From NCBI GenBank assembly GCA_036494715.1, contig DASXNY010000022.1:1-16110 (forward strand): a DNA stretch of 16,110 nt, given 5' to 3'. Of the stretch, positions 4,868 to 12,217 are shown piece by piece (position 1 is the first letter of the stretch; each line of letters begins with the position of its first letter). The notes beneath the pieces are model-generated. The model saw only the letters and a list, made by a program, of their open reading frames with translations. It searched no databases and was not told the DNA's origin. A program made the position numbers and the translations under genes. The DNA is from JAICJR01 sp036494715. Its GTDB lineage: Bacteria > Actinomycetota > Thermoleophilia > Solirubrobacterales > Thermoleophilaceae.

Positions 4868-6844
4868 ATGGCAGTCATGGCAAGCGGCGTGCTCAGCGAG
4901 AGCCGCCGGAGCACGCTCGAGGCGCTGTGCGACACGTTCATCCCGTCCGTCGAGTACGACGGGAGCGACGAGACGGTGCGTGCCTTCATGGCCCGCTCTG
5001 CCACCGACATGGGGGTTCCGGCCCAGATCGAGGGGTTGATGGCGCAGGCGATGCTGCCCGAGGAGATCGAGGGCTTCGGCATGCTGCTCGACGGGCTCGG
5101 CGACTTCGGCGGCATGCCCCTCGAGACGCGCACGCAGGCGCTTCAGCAGATCAGCGCCGCCTCGCCCGAGGCCAAGCTTGGATTGAGGATCTTCAAGGGG
5201 CTCAGCTTTCTCTTCTTCTACGCGCTGCCTGACGCGCAGGGCCGCAACCCCAACTGGGAGGCCATCGGCTATCCCGGCCCGATCTCCCCGCCGCCGGGCG
5301 AGGCCGAGGCGCCAAAGACGATCGGGGTCGAGCAGCTGAGCGGCGCCGAGGCCACCCTGACCGCCGATGTGTGTGTGGTCGGCTCCGGCGCGGGCGGCGG
5401 CGTGCTTGCCGCCGAGCTGGCGAAGGGTGGCAAGTCGGTCGTCGTCCTCGAGCAGGGCGGCTATCGCAACGAGCAGGACTTCAAGCAGCTCGAGCTGGCG
5501 GGCTCGCTCGAGCTCTACCTGGGCGGCGGGCTCCTGTCCTCGGAGGACGGGTCGATCTCGGTGCTCGCGGGCGCGACCCTGGGTGGCGGCACGGTCGTCA
5601 ACTACATGAACTGCATCCGCACACCCGAGCACATCCGCAAGGAGTGGGCCGAGCACGGAGTGGAGGGCATCGACCGGCTCGACTACGACCAGCACATCGA
5701 CGCCATCTGGGAGCGCCTCCAGGTGAACAGCGAGGCGACCTCCCAGAACCGGCCGCACCGCAAGCTGATCGTCGGGCTCGAGTCCCGGGGCTTCCCCTGG
5801 AAGCCGATCACCCGCAACGCCGACAAGGCCTGCGACGACCCGCGTGTGTGCGGCTACTGCTACGCCGGCTGCCAGCGCGGCTGCAAGCTGTCGACGCTCA
5901 AGACCTATCTGCAGGACGCCTCCGACGCGGGCGCGAGGTTCGTGGTCGGGGCGCGCGCGGACCGCATCACCACGGACGGCGGACGCGCCGGCGGCGTCGA
6001 GGCCACCGTGACGAACGCCGACGGTTCGACCACCAAGCTCACGGTCGAGGCGCCGACGGTGGTGGTGGCGGCGGGCTCGCTCGAGTCGCCGGCGCTGCTT
6101 CTGCGCAGCGGCATCGGCGGCCCGTCCGCCGGCAAGCACCTGCGGCTCCATCCCGCCGCGAGCGTGCAGGGCGTCTACGAGGAGCCCATCGAGGGCTGGA
6201 TCGGCCAGACGCAGTCGGCGGTCTCGTACCAGTTTGCGGAGCTCGAGGGCGAGTGGGGCTTCCTGATCGAGAGCGCGGCCACGGCGCCCGGGCTGGTGGC
6301 GGCCAATTGGCCGTTCGAGAGCGGCGAGCAGCACAAGCGCCACTTCGCGGGCAGCTTCAAGTACACGGCGCCGTTCATCACCGTCGCGCGCGACCACGGC
6401 GAGGGCGAGGTCGCGATCGACGCGTACGGCCGCGCCGTGCTGCGCTGGTCGCTCAGCGACGAGGTCGACCGCCGCATCTTCGTGCGCGGGAACCAGGAGC
6501 TGGCCAAGCTGCACAAGGCGGCCGGGGCGAAGGAGATCTTCACGCTCCACCGCGAGCCCACCAGATGGCGTGAGGGCGAGGACTTCCACGCCTTCCTCGA
6601 CAAGATCGAGAATGCCTCCTACGAGCCGAACGACGTGACGATCTTCACGGCGCACCAGCTCTGCTCGTGCCGTATGGGGGCGGACCCGGGGACGTCGGTT
6701 GCCGACGCCCGCGGCGAGCTGCACGACACGAAGGGCGTCTGGGTCGGCGACGCGTCCGCATTCCCGACCGCTCCCGGCGTGAATCCGATGATCTCGATCA
6801 TGTCGCTCGCCCACCGCACCGCGGGAGAGATCCTCAAGGGCTAG
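4868..6844 (+). CDS. GMC-family FAD oxidoreductase, long-chain alcohol oxidase-like
   Basis: A 658-residue flavoenzyme. Residues 7-130 form an alpha-helical N-terminal region similar to that of fatty-alcohol oxidases and gluconate dehydrogenase small subunits. The Rossmann FAD site is GSGAGGG at 172-178, followed by LEQGGYR. A Cys-rich stretch YCYAGCQRGCKLSTLKTYL follows, as in long-chain alcohol oxidases. The C-terminal catalytic part reads TAHQLCSCRMG, then GVWVGDASAFPTAPGVNPMISIM, giving the His and Asn of the GMC active site. The expected reaction is oxidation of a primary alcohol, probably a long-chain alcohol or a sterol-like substrate, to the aldehyde. ATG 4868 is chosen because GAGGAG at 4853-4858 precedes it; the frame upstream to 4655 runs through the repeat cassette. 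No signal peptide is seen. The divergent acyl-CoA dehydrogenase and the operator fit inducible lipid catabolism. Confidence 0.88.
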   Translation: MAVMASGVLSESRRSTLEALCDTFIPSVEYDGSDETVRAFMARSATDMGVPAQIEGLMAQAMLPEEIEGFGMLLDGLGDFGGMPLETRTQALQQISAASPEAKLGLRIFKGLSFLFFYALPDAQGRNPNWEAIGYPGPISPPPGEAEAPKTIGVEQLSGAEATLTADVCVVGSGAGGGVLAAELAKGGKSVVVLEQGGYRNEQDFKQLELAGSLELYLGGGLLSSEDGSISVLAGATLGGGTVVNYMNCIRTPEHIRKEWAEHGVEGIDRLDYDQHIDAIWERLQVNSEATSQNRPHRKLIVGLESRGFPWKPITRNADKACDDPRVCGYCYAGCQRGCKLSTLKTYLQDASDAGARFVVGARADRITTDGGRAGGVEATVTNADGSTTKLTVEAPTVVVAAGSLESPALLLRSGIGGPSAGKHLRLHPAASVQGVYEEPIEGWIGQTQSAVSYQFAELEGEWGFLIESAATAPGLVAANWPFESGEQHKRHFAGSFKYTAPFITVARDHGEGEVAIDAYGRAVLRWSLSDEVDRRIFVRGNQELAKLHKAAGAKEIFTLHREPTRWREGEDFHAFLDKIENASYEPNDVTIFTAHQLCSCRMGADPGTSVADARGELHDTKGVWVGDASAFPTAPGVNPMISIMSLAHRTAGEILKG

Positions 6845-6888
6845 CTACTAGGCTGCCGGTCCCCACGAGATCGAGAACGGAGGGCTAG

Positions 6889-7326
6889 GTGGCCAAGGTC
6901 GTTTACACAGCGGAGGCGAGCGTGCAGGGCGGTCGTGCCGAGGGGCACGGGAAGACCAGCGACGGGCAGCTCGAGGTCACGCTGCGGCTCCCCAAGGAGA
7001 TGGGCGGCGACGGCGGCGGCACCAACCCGGAACAGCTCTTCGCCGTCGGCTACGCGGCGTGCTTCGAGGGCGCGCTCGGCGCTGTCGGCCGGCGCGAGAA
7101 ACTCGAGCTCGGCGATGCCTCGATCGACAGCAAGGTGAGCCTGATCACCACCGAGGAGCGCGGCTTCAACGTGGCGGTGGAGCTGGACGTGACGCTGCCC
7201 TCGATCGACGATGCCGACGAGGCGGCGCGGCTCGTGGCCGCGGCGCACCAGGTGTGCCCGTACTCCAACGCCACGCGCGGCAACGTCGAGGTGAAGCTCA
7301 CCGCCAACGGCAAGAGCGTCGACTAG
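6889..7326 (+). CDS. ohr: Ohr-family organic hydroperoxide resistance protein
   Basis: A 145-residue OsmC/Ohr-fold thiol peroxidase that reduces organic and fatty-acid hydroperoxides with reducing power from lipoylated proteins. The two redox cysteines are C58 in GYAACFEGAL (peroxidatic) and C123 in HQVCPYSNATRGN (resolving). The spacing matches Ohr rather than OsmC. The supporting Arg and Glu are R16 in the N-terminal GGRAEGHG and E48 in GTNPEQLF. The length is normal for the family. The start is GTG 6889 with GGAGGG at 6879-6884. It lies 44 bases after the GMC oxidase on the same strand with no terminator between, so co-transcription is plausible. An H2O2- and aldehyde-producing oxidase of lipid substrates would make a lipid-hydroperoxide reductase a sensible partner. 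That functional link is an inference. Confidence 0.95.
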   Translation: MAKVVYTAEASVQGGRAEGHGKTSDGQLEVTLRLPKEMGGDGGGTNPEQLFAVGYAACFEGALGAVGRREKLELGDASIDSKVSLITTEERGFNVAVELDVTLPSIDDADEAARLVAAAHQVCPYSNATRGNVEVKLTANGKSVD

Positions 7327-7398
7327 CGCGAATGCGACCGTGATTTCGCCGGCTCTGGGCGTGTTCCACGTTCGGAGTCAACGAAAGGAAATGGTCGT

Positions 7399-8028
7399 AT
7401 GGCAAGGATTGTCCGGCTGGTAACGGTTGTCGGCGTGATGGTCGCGGCGGTCGCGGTCTACGCGGGCGTGGCCACGGGCCACAACGGCGGCGGCAGCGGC
7501 AGCAGCGGGCGGGGCGGCAACGACGACGCCGTCCAGCACGAAGACCACCACAACGGAGACCGGCACGATCGCAACGGAGACCGGCACGGCCGCAATGGTG
7601 ATCGGCACGGCGGCAAGCACCGCGGCAACGCGGTGATCGAGGCAACGCTCGCGCCATCGCAGCCCACGGATCCGACGTTTCACGGCGTCGCGCCGGGCGG
7701 CGTGCCGTGGGTGCTGACGAGCGGCAGCGTCGAGCTGAAGCAGAAGGGCAAGCTCGAGCTGCGCGTGCGCGGCCTCGTGATCCCGCCGCCGTCCGGCACC
7801 GGCACGGCCGGCCCCGTGACGAGCATCAGCGCGTCGCTCTACTGCGGCGCCGACTCCGACACCACCGCGGCGGACACCACCGCCACGGTGCCGCTCTCCC
7901 AGAGCGGAAACGCGCGCATCGAGGACAAGTCGTTCGCGGTCCCCTCGACCTGTCTCGCGCCCGTGATCCTCGTTCACCCGAACGGTGACGCGACCCACTA
8001 CATCGCCGCTGAGGGCTGGCGTATGTAG
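7399..8028 (+). CDS. Secreted protein with His/Asp/Arg heptapeptide repeats, unknown function
   Basis: A 209-residue exported protein that I do not recognise. Residues 1-27 form a signal peptide (MARIVRLVTVVGVMVAAVAVYAG). A Gly/Ser-rich stretch follows, then a charged, His-rich region with three near-identical heptapeptides of the form NGDRH(D/G)(R/G) at 52-72. From about residue 77 the protein becomes a beta-rich globular domain (HGVAPGGVPWVLTSGSVELKQKG to HYIAAEGWRM). It has two cysteines, in LYCGAD and PSTCLAP, that could form a disulfide. ATG 7399 is preceded by AAAGGAA at 7384-7390 with eight bases of spacing; the ATG at 7391 is in another frame. The His/Asp repeats could bind metal. A strong terminator follows, so it is the last gene of its transcript. 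Confidence 0.72.
   Translation: MARIVRLVTVVGVMVAAVAVYAGVATGHNGGGSGSSGRGGNDDAVQHEDHHNGDRHDRNGDRHGRNGDRHGGKHRGNAVIEATLAPSQPTDPTFHGVAPGGVPWVLTSGSVELKQKGKLELRVRGLVIPPPSGTGTAGPVTSISASLYCGADSDTTAADTTATVPLSQSGNARIEDKSFAVPSTCLAPVILVHPNGDATHYIAAEGWRM
7552..7614 (+). repeat. Three 21-base in-frame tandem repeats (NGDRHxx)
   Basis: Three consecutive 21-base units encode NGDRHDR, NGDRHGR and NGDRHGG. The units differ mainly at third positions, which suggests an older duplication kept under protein-level selection. Confidence 0.75.
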
Positions 8029-8053
8029 CTCTCGCGCCCGCGAGGAGCGAAGT

Positions 8054-8091
8054 GGAGCGGCCGCCCGGCGACGGGCGGCCGCTCCCGTTTT
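8054..8091 (+). terminator. Strong intrinsic terminator, 14-bp stem
   Basis: GGAGCGGCCGCCCG (8054-8067) pairs perfectly with CGGGCGGCCGCTCC (8072-8085) over a GCGA tetraloop, followed by CGTTTT (8086-8091). It lies 25 bases past the stop of the plus-strand gene and 12 bases before the stop of the convergent minus-strand gene. Only the plus strand has the T-run. Confidence 0.88.
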
Positions 8092-8103
8092 GCGGCCCGA
8101 GGG

Positions 8104-9777
8104 TCAGGGGCCGTTGTGAACGTGGATCGTCACCGTCGCCGTGCTCGTCGCGGCGGACAGCTTGCCGGTGTCGATCTCGAGGTACTCGCCGTCGTCCTGC
8201 TTGTGGGTCGCGGGGCTGATCTTGGCCTGGAGCGTCCACGGCGCGGCGGTGTTCGTCACGCCCGAGATCCCGAAGTCGCTGTCGTTCGAGATCACGATCT
8301 TCTTCCCGCCGTCGATGGCGGCGACGCCCTCGAGCTTGTCGTGTGAGAAGAAGCGCCCCTGCGGGTCGAGCGACAGGAGCAGCGAGTCGACGTCCAGGAA
8401 CAGCGACTCGCTCACCGGCGCGATGCCCGCACCCGACAGCGTCGTGGCTGCCTGGGCGGTGGTCTGACCGTTGGTCAGCGCCTCGATCGTCTTGCCGCCC
8501 ACCAGCAGGCCGCCGTTCGCCGGGTCGTAGCTGGCGGCCGCCACGTGCCCGCTCGGGCCGACGTCCGTGGCGTGGCTGATGTCGACCTTCCAGAGCTGCT
8601 TGAAGCCACCGGCGGCCGGGAAGTTCCCGTCGCGCTCGTCCATCAGGAACGACGTGTTCGAGAGCGCCGTGATCTCGCTCACGGCGGTGCCGGTGGTCTT
8701 CGGGTCGTGCAGCAGGTAGAGGTACTCGTGTAGCTGGTGGTTCTTCAGCCCGTAGGTGACGATCCTGATCGGGACGAGCTTCTTCGCGTCGGCACCGTTC
8801 AGGTCGGTCTGCTGGAGGGCCGACTGCATCGTGCCCACGAGCGTCTTGCCGTCCGGCGTGATCGTCAGCCCCTCCATGCCGCGGTTGGGTACGCGCTTCT
8901 GCAGCTCCTTGGGGAGCGAGCCGTCGATCGGCGAAAGGCGCTGGATCGCCCGCCCGTCCGAGCGGAAGTGCGTGATGAACGGGCCGTACTCGTCCGAGAC
9001 CCAGAACGTGCCGTCCGGGAGTGCCACGAGGCCCTCGGGGTCGTAGCCGTTCGGGTCGTTGGCGAGCACGTGGCCGTTCAGGTCCTCCACCGTCTCGCCG
9101 GTCGTGTTGTCCGTGTTCACGAGGCCGGAGTAGGGGTGCCCGCTCGCGTCCTCGAGCGGAACCGTCTTCAGCGGCTCGGCCTTGCCGTCCTTGAAGCGGA
9201 ACTTGGCGATCGCCGGGTCGTAGCTCGGGATCGGCAGCACGTCGTGGCCGTTCGGGGCGCTGACGTTCGGGCCCCGGTCCTCGAGCCCGTAGAACTCTTC
9301 GGCATGCCCGGGCACCGGGTAGAGCGAGGAGCCGAAGGCGCCGCCGGTGAGCGTCACGCCGCCGAAGAAGCCGAGCGGCGGGAGGTTGGTCTTGAACAGC
9401 TGCACGGCGTTCGAGATCGTGTAGCTGAAGCTGTCGTCGCCCGTGAAGCCGCTCTGCGGGACGTAGTTGAACGAGCCGTCGGGGTTGAGCGTGAGCGAGC
9501 CGTTCGACGGCTCGCTGTGGCTGACGAGCTGCAGGTTGCGGCCGCCGTCGTTCGCGAGCACGCCGTGGCCCGTGCCGACCGCGAGCGTGCCGACGTTGCC
9601 GGTGCTGTAGCTGTCGGGGTTGGCATGGGCGGATGGGTCACCGGCGCCCGCCGAGGCCTGGCCGACGATGACGACGAGTGCGATCGCGACCGCGATCAGA
9701 GGCCCGCCAACTACGAGCGAGCGGCGGCGGCCCGGGCGAGACAGGGAACGGCGTACTGCATGCGGCGGCTTTGACAT
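8104..9777 (-). CDS. Exported esterase-like phytase-family protein with N-terminal cadherin/Big-like domain
   Basis: A 557-residue secreted or membrane-anchored protein. The N-terminus is basic (RRSLSRPGRRR) followed by a hydrophobic segment (about residues 20-45) acting as signal or anchor. Next is a beta domain (NPDSYSTGN, then GVLANDGG, then NGSLTLNPDGSFNYVP and GDDSFSYTISN), the hallmark of bacterial cadherin/VCBS-type repeats. The remaining 400 or so residues match the esterase-like phytase domain: EEFYGLEDRGPN, YDPEGLVALPDGTFWVSDEYGP, then NRGMEGLTITPDGKTL, a six-bladed propeller style. The family has been linked to phosphoester or ester hydrolysis, but the substrate is unproven. ATG 9775-9777 is chosen over the longer frame to 9891, because GGAGGGG sits five bases upstream and the family signal starts there. 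It shares a 173-base region with the divergent exporter operon. Confidence 0.82.
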   Translation of the reverse strand: MSKPPHAVRRSLSRPGRRRSLVVGGPLIAVAIALVVIVGQASAGAGDPSAHANPDSYSTGNVGTLAVGTGHGVLANDGGRNLQLVSHSEPSNGSLTLNPDGSFNYVPQSGFTGDDSFSYTISNAVQLFKTNLPPLGFFGGVTLTGGAFGSSLYPVPGHAEEFYGLEDRGPNVSAPNGHDVLPIPSYDPAIAKFRFKDGKAEPLKTVPLEDASGHPYSGLVNTDNTTGETVEDLNGHVLANDPNGYDPEGLVALPDGTFWVSDEYGPFITHFRSDGRAIQRLSPIDGSLPKELQKRVPNRGMEGLTITPDGKTLVGTMQSALQQTDLNGADAKKLVPIRIVTYGLKNHQLHEYLYLLHDPKTTGTAVSEITALSNTSFLMDERDGNFPAAGGFKQLWKVDISHATDVGPSGHVAAASYDPANGGLLVGGKTIEALTNGQTTAQAATTLSGAGIAPVSESLFLDVDSLLLSLDPQGRFFSHDKLEGVAAIDGGKKIVISNDSDFGISGVTNTAAPWTLQAKISPATHKQDDGEYLEIDTGKLSAATSTATVTIHVHNGP

Positions 9778-9950
9778 AGCCCCTCCGTGGATAGAACGCG
9801 CGAGTGCAAATCGGTACGGCGGCGCGACGCTATTGACGGCACGGCGGGCGCTTGTGTCCGTGCTGTTACGAAGTGGTGATGACGGCGTCACTTCAGAACT
9901 TCTTCGCCTTCTCTTACGGGCAGTTAAAGCCGCGCCGATAGGAAGTCCTT

Positions 9951-11426
9951 ATGGATTTGGGCGTGTTCCGGGGCCCGCCCAGATGGTGGGCGCTCGTGCT
10001 CTGTCTGGCCTGTGCGGGGGCCATCGTGGCCGCGGTGCTCGTCATCGGCCAGGGCAGCTCCCCGGCCGCGCAGCAGCGGATCGTCACGGCCGCGCGCGGC
10101 ACCGTCCAGTCCACGGTCTCGGGCAGCGGCAGCCTCGACGCGCCGGAGACCGACGTGAACTTCTCCTCGAGCGGCCGCCTGACCGACGTCTACGTCCATG
10201 CGGGCGAGCACGTGGTGGAGGGCCAGAAGCTCGCGGCGATCGATTCGAGCGACGCCCAGATCCAGCTTGAGGAGGCCGAGGCCAACCTGCGTTCTGCGCA
10301 GGCGAAGCTCGAGCAGGCCGAGGCTGGCGATACGTCGGATGCGGCGTCGGGCAACCAGGGTGCGACCGCCGCCGCCGTCGACCAGACGCCGCCGAGCGGC
10401 GGCGGGAACGGCAACGCCAAGAAGAAGCAGAGCAGCTCGAACCAGAGCAGCGGCAGCTCGAACCAGAGCAGCGGCAACTCGAGCCAGAGCAGCGCCGAGT
10501 CGGCGGCCACCAAGGCGGCCAACATCGCTTCGGCTCAGGCGGGCGTCGACAGCGCGCAGCTCGCGGTCGACAGCGCCAACAACGCGGTCTCCGCAACGAC
10601 GCTGACCGCGCCCGCCTCGGGCACCGTGGCCTCGGTCAACGGCTCGGTCGGCGATCTCGTGAGCGGCGGCACGGGCAGCTCGAGCAGCGGTTCGAACGGG
10701 TCCAGCGGATCCAGCGGATCCAGCGGGTCGAGCGGCTCGAGCGGCTCGAACGGCTCGAACGGCTCGAACGGCTCGAGCTCCGGCTCCAGCAGCAGCTCCT
10801 CCTCGGCCTTCATCGTGATCGTCGACCGCAGCAAGATGGAGCTGCAGATCCCGTTCAGCGAGTCGGACATCCACAAGATCAAGAAGCACCAGCCGGCGAC
10901 GGTCACGGTCAACGCGCTGCCCGGCCTCGAGCTCGCCGCGCACGTGACCTCGATCGACACGCTGCCCACGAGCAACAACAGCGTCGTCAGCTACAACGTC
11001 ACCTTCGCGCTCGACCAGCACAGCTCGTCGCTCAAGCCGGGCATGACCGCGACGGCCGAGGTGGTGGTCACGCGCGTCAACGACGCGATCAACGTGCCCA
11101 CGAGCGCGATCTCCCGCCGCGGCGGCGGCGCCACGGTCGACATCTGGAAGAACGGCAAGTCGACGACCCAGGCGGTGGTCACCGGGCTCGCCGGCGACAG
11201 CACCATCCAGGTGATCAGCGGGCTCAAGGCCGGCGACCAGGTGGCTATCCCGATCTCGACCAACCTCGGCTCCTCGAGCTCGTCGAGCGGTTTCGGCAAC
11301 CGGACGGGCAGCGGCACGCTCGGCGCGGGCGGCGCAGGCGGCGCGGGCGGTGCCGGCGGCGGCGCGCTATTCGGCGGCGCGGGTGGCGGAACCCGCCGCT
11401 TCGGGGGCGGTGGCGCCGGCCCGTGA
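9951..11426 (+). CDS. MacA/HlyD-type periplasmic adaptor of an ABC exporter, with low-complexity insertions
   Basis: A 491-residue membrane-fusion protein, first gene of the exporter operon. A TM anchor lies at 13-33. The first half of the lipoyl domain is at 75-98 (GRLTDVYVHAGEHVVEGQKLAAID). The first coiled-coil helix is at 100-126. The hairpin tip is replaced by a Gln/Asn/Ser-rich tract (about 147-183). The returning helix is at 184-215, the second lipoyl half at 218-240 (LTAPASGTVASVNGSVGDLVSGG). A 40-residue Gly/Ser/Asn tract (242-285) comes before the beta-barrel (FIVIVDRSKMELQIPFSE) and the membrane-proximal domain (VPTSAISRRGGGATVDIW). The C-terminus is Gly-rich with ALFGG. ATG 9951 has GGAAG at 9941-9945. 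Its stop overlaps the ATPase GTG by four bases. In Gram-positives such adaptors work with MacB-like permeases without an outer-membrane channel. The cargo is unknown. Confidence 0.9.
   Translation: MDLGVFRGPPRWWALVLCLACAGAIVAAVLVIGQGSSPAAQQRIVTAARGTVQSTVSGSGSLDAPETDVNFSSSGRLTDVYVHAGEHVVEGQKLAAIDSSDAQIQLEEAEANLRSAQAKLEQAEAGDTSDAASGNQGATAAAVDQTPPSGGGNGNAKKKQSSSNQSSGSSNQSSGNSSQSSAESAATKAANIASAQAGVDSAQLAVDSANNAVSATTLTAPASGTVASVNGSVGDLVSGGTGSSSSGSNGSSGSSGSSGSSGSSGSNGSNGSNGSSSGSSSSSSSAFIVIVDRSKMELQIPFSESDIHKIKKHQPATVTVNALPGLELAAHVTSIDTLPTSNNSVVSYNVTFALDQHSSSLKPGMTATAEVVVTRVNDAINVPTSAISRRGGGATVDIWKNGKSTTQAVVTGLAGDSTIQVISGLKAGDQVAIPISTNLGSSSSSSGFGNRTGSGTLGAGGAGGAGGAGGGALFGGAGGGTRRFGGGGAGP
10434..10496 (+). 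repeat. Three 21-base tandem repeats in the adaptor gene (SSNQSSG units)
   Basis: Two identical 21-base units and a third with three changes encode SSNQSSG, SSNQSSG and NSSQSSA. They sit at the tip of the coiled-coil hairpin of the adaptor, so copy number would change hairpin length without breaking the frame. Confidence 0.85.
10689..10778 (+). repeat. Ten nonamer repeats in the adaptor gene (GS-S/N units)
   Basis: Ten in-frame nine-base units of the form GGN-TCN-A(G/A)C encode GSN, five GSS, three GSN and GSS. Stretches of the array are identical at the DNA level, such as GGATCCAGC and GGCTCGAAC runs. This points to recent slippage or recombination. Confidence 0.85.
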
Positions 11427-12217
11427 CCAGCGTTCGCATACAGGCCAAGCGGCTCCTCGGCACGAACGGGTCCGGGGAGCCCGTGCGTTCGCACCCGGCC
11501 CGCAACGGGCGCGTGATCGACGTCCGCGACCTCCAGAAGACCTACGAGCTCGGCGACATCCAGGTGCCTGCGCTGCGCGGCGTCTCGTTCTCGATCCAGC
11601 GCGGCGAGTTCGTCGCCGTGATGGGCAGCTCGGGCAGTGGCAAGTCCACGCTGCTCGCGATCCTCGGCTGCCTCGACGCGGCCACCGGCGGGCGCTACCT
11701 GCTCGACGGCGTCGACGTCCAGAACTTCGACGACGACGACCTTGCGGACATCCGCAACCGCAAGATCGGCTTCGTCTTCCAGAGCTTCAACCTCGTGCCG
11801 CGCACGAGCGTGCTGACCAACGTCGAGCTGCCGCTCGCCTACGCGGGCCTGGGCCGCGAGCAGCGCCGTGAGCGCGCCCTGCGCGCGCTCGACGCGGTCG
11901 GTCTCGGCGACCGCACCCACCACCTCCCGTCGGAGCTCTCGGGCGGCCAGCAGCAGCGCGCGGCGATGGCGCGCGCGGTGGTCACGGCGCCCGCGCTCGT
12001 GCTCGCCGACGAGCCCACCGGCAACCTCGACTCGCAGTCCTCGGGCGAGGTGCTCGAGATCTTCCGCCTGCTCAACGAGCAGGGCAGCACGATCGTCCTG
12101 ATCACGCACGAGGCGCACGTTGCCGCACGCGCGCGGCGCGTGATCCGCATCGCCGACGGGCTGATCGTCGCCGACGAGGCGGGCGGCGACGGCGCACCCC
12201 AGGGAGCGGCGGCGTGA
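11423..12217 (+). CDS. ABC exporter ATPase, MacB/LolD type
   Basis: A 264-residue nucleotide-binding subunit that powers the permease encoded next. Walker A is GSSGSGKST (68-76), the Q-loop is FVFQSFNL (Q120), the signature is LSGGQQQR (172-179), Walker B is VLADEP (193-198) and the switch histidine is H229 in LITHEAH. The sequence LVPRTSVLTNVELPL after the Q-loop is typical of the MacB/LolD/FtsE branch. The GTG start at 11423 overlaps the adaptor stop by four bases, giving translational coupling. It adds about 28 residues before the usual domain beginning (VIDVRDLQKTYELG). A start at V31 is possible but would break the coupling. The gene overlaps the permease gene by four bases at its other end. 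Confidence 0.94.
   Translation: MTSVRIQAKRLLGTNGSGEPVRSHPARNGRVIDVRDLQKTYELGDIQVPALRGVSFSIQRGEFVAVMGSSGSGKSTLLAILGCLDAATGGRYLLDGVDVQNFDDDDLADIRNRKIGFVFQSFNLVPRTSVLTNVELPLAYAGLGREQRRERALRALDAVGLGDRTHHLPSELSGGQQQRAAMARAVVTAPALVLADEPTGNLDSQSSGEVLEIFRLLNEQGSTIVLITHEAHVAARARRVIRIADGLIVADEAGGDGAPQGAAA

Noticed and set aside
4679..6814. 711-codon minus-strand open frame opposite the GMC oxidase
   Set aside because: It is an antisense shadow. The composition is Arg/Leu/Val/Asp-repetitive and it also runs into the repeat cassette.
8737..9774. Plus-strand open frame opposite the phytase-like gene
   Set aside because: It is an antisense shadow rich in Arg/Val/Glu, with no recognisable domain.
9877..9892. 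Imperfect palindrome GTGATGACGGCGTCAC
   Set aside because: Only the outer bases pair consistently; too weak to call an operator.
9778..9950. Promoter boxes between the phytase-like gene and the exporter operon (TTGACG at 9833-9838)
   Set aside because: No matching -10 box lies at 16-18 bases on either strand; the region must hold promoters but I cannot place them.
9924..12118. Two long minus-strand open frames opposite the adaptor and ATPase genes
   Set aside because: They are antisense to genes with clear Walker, lipoyl and barrel motifs, and are themselves low-complexity.
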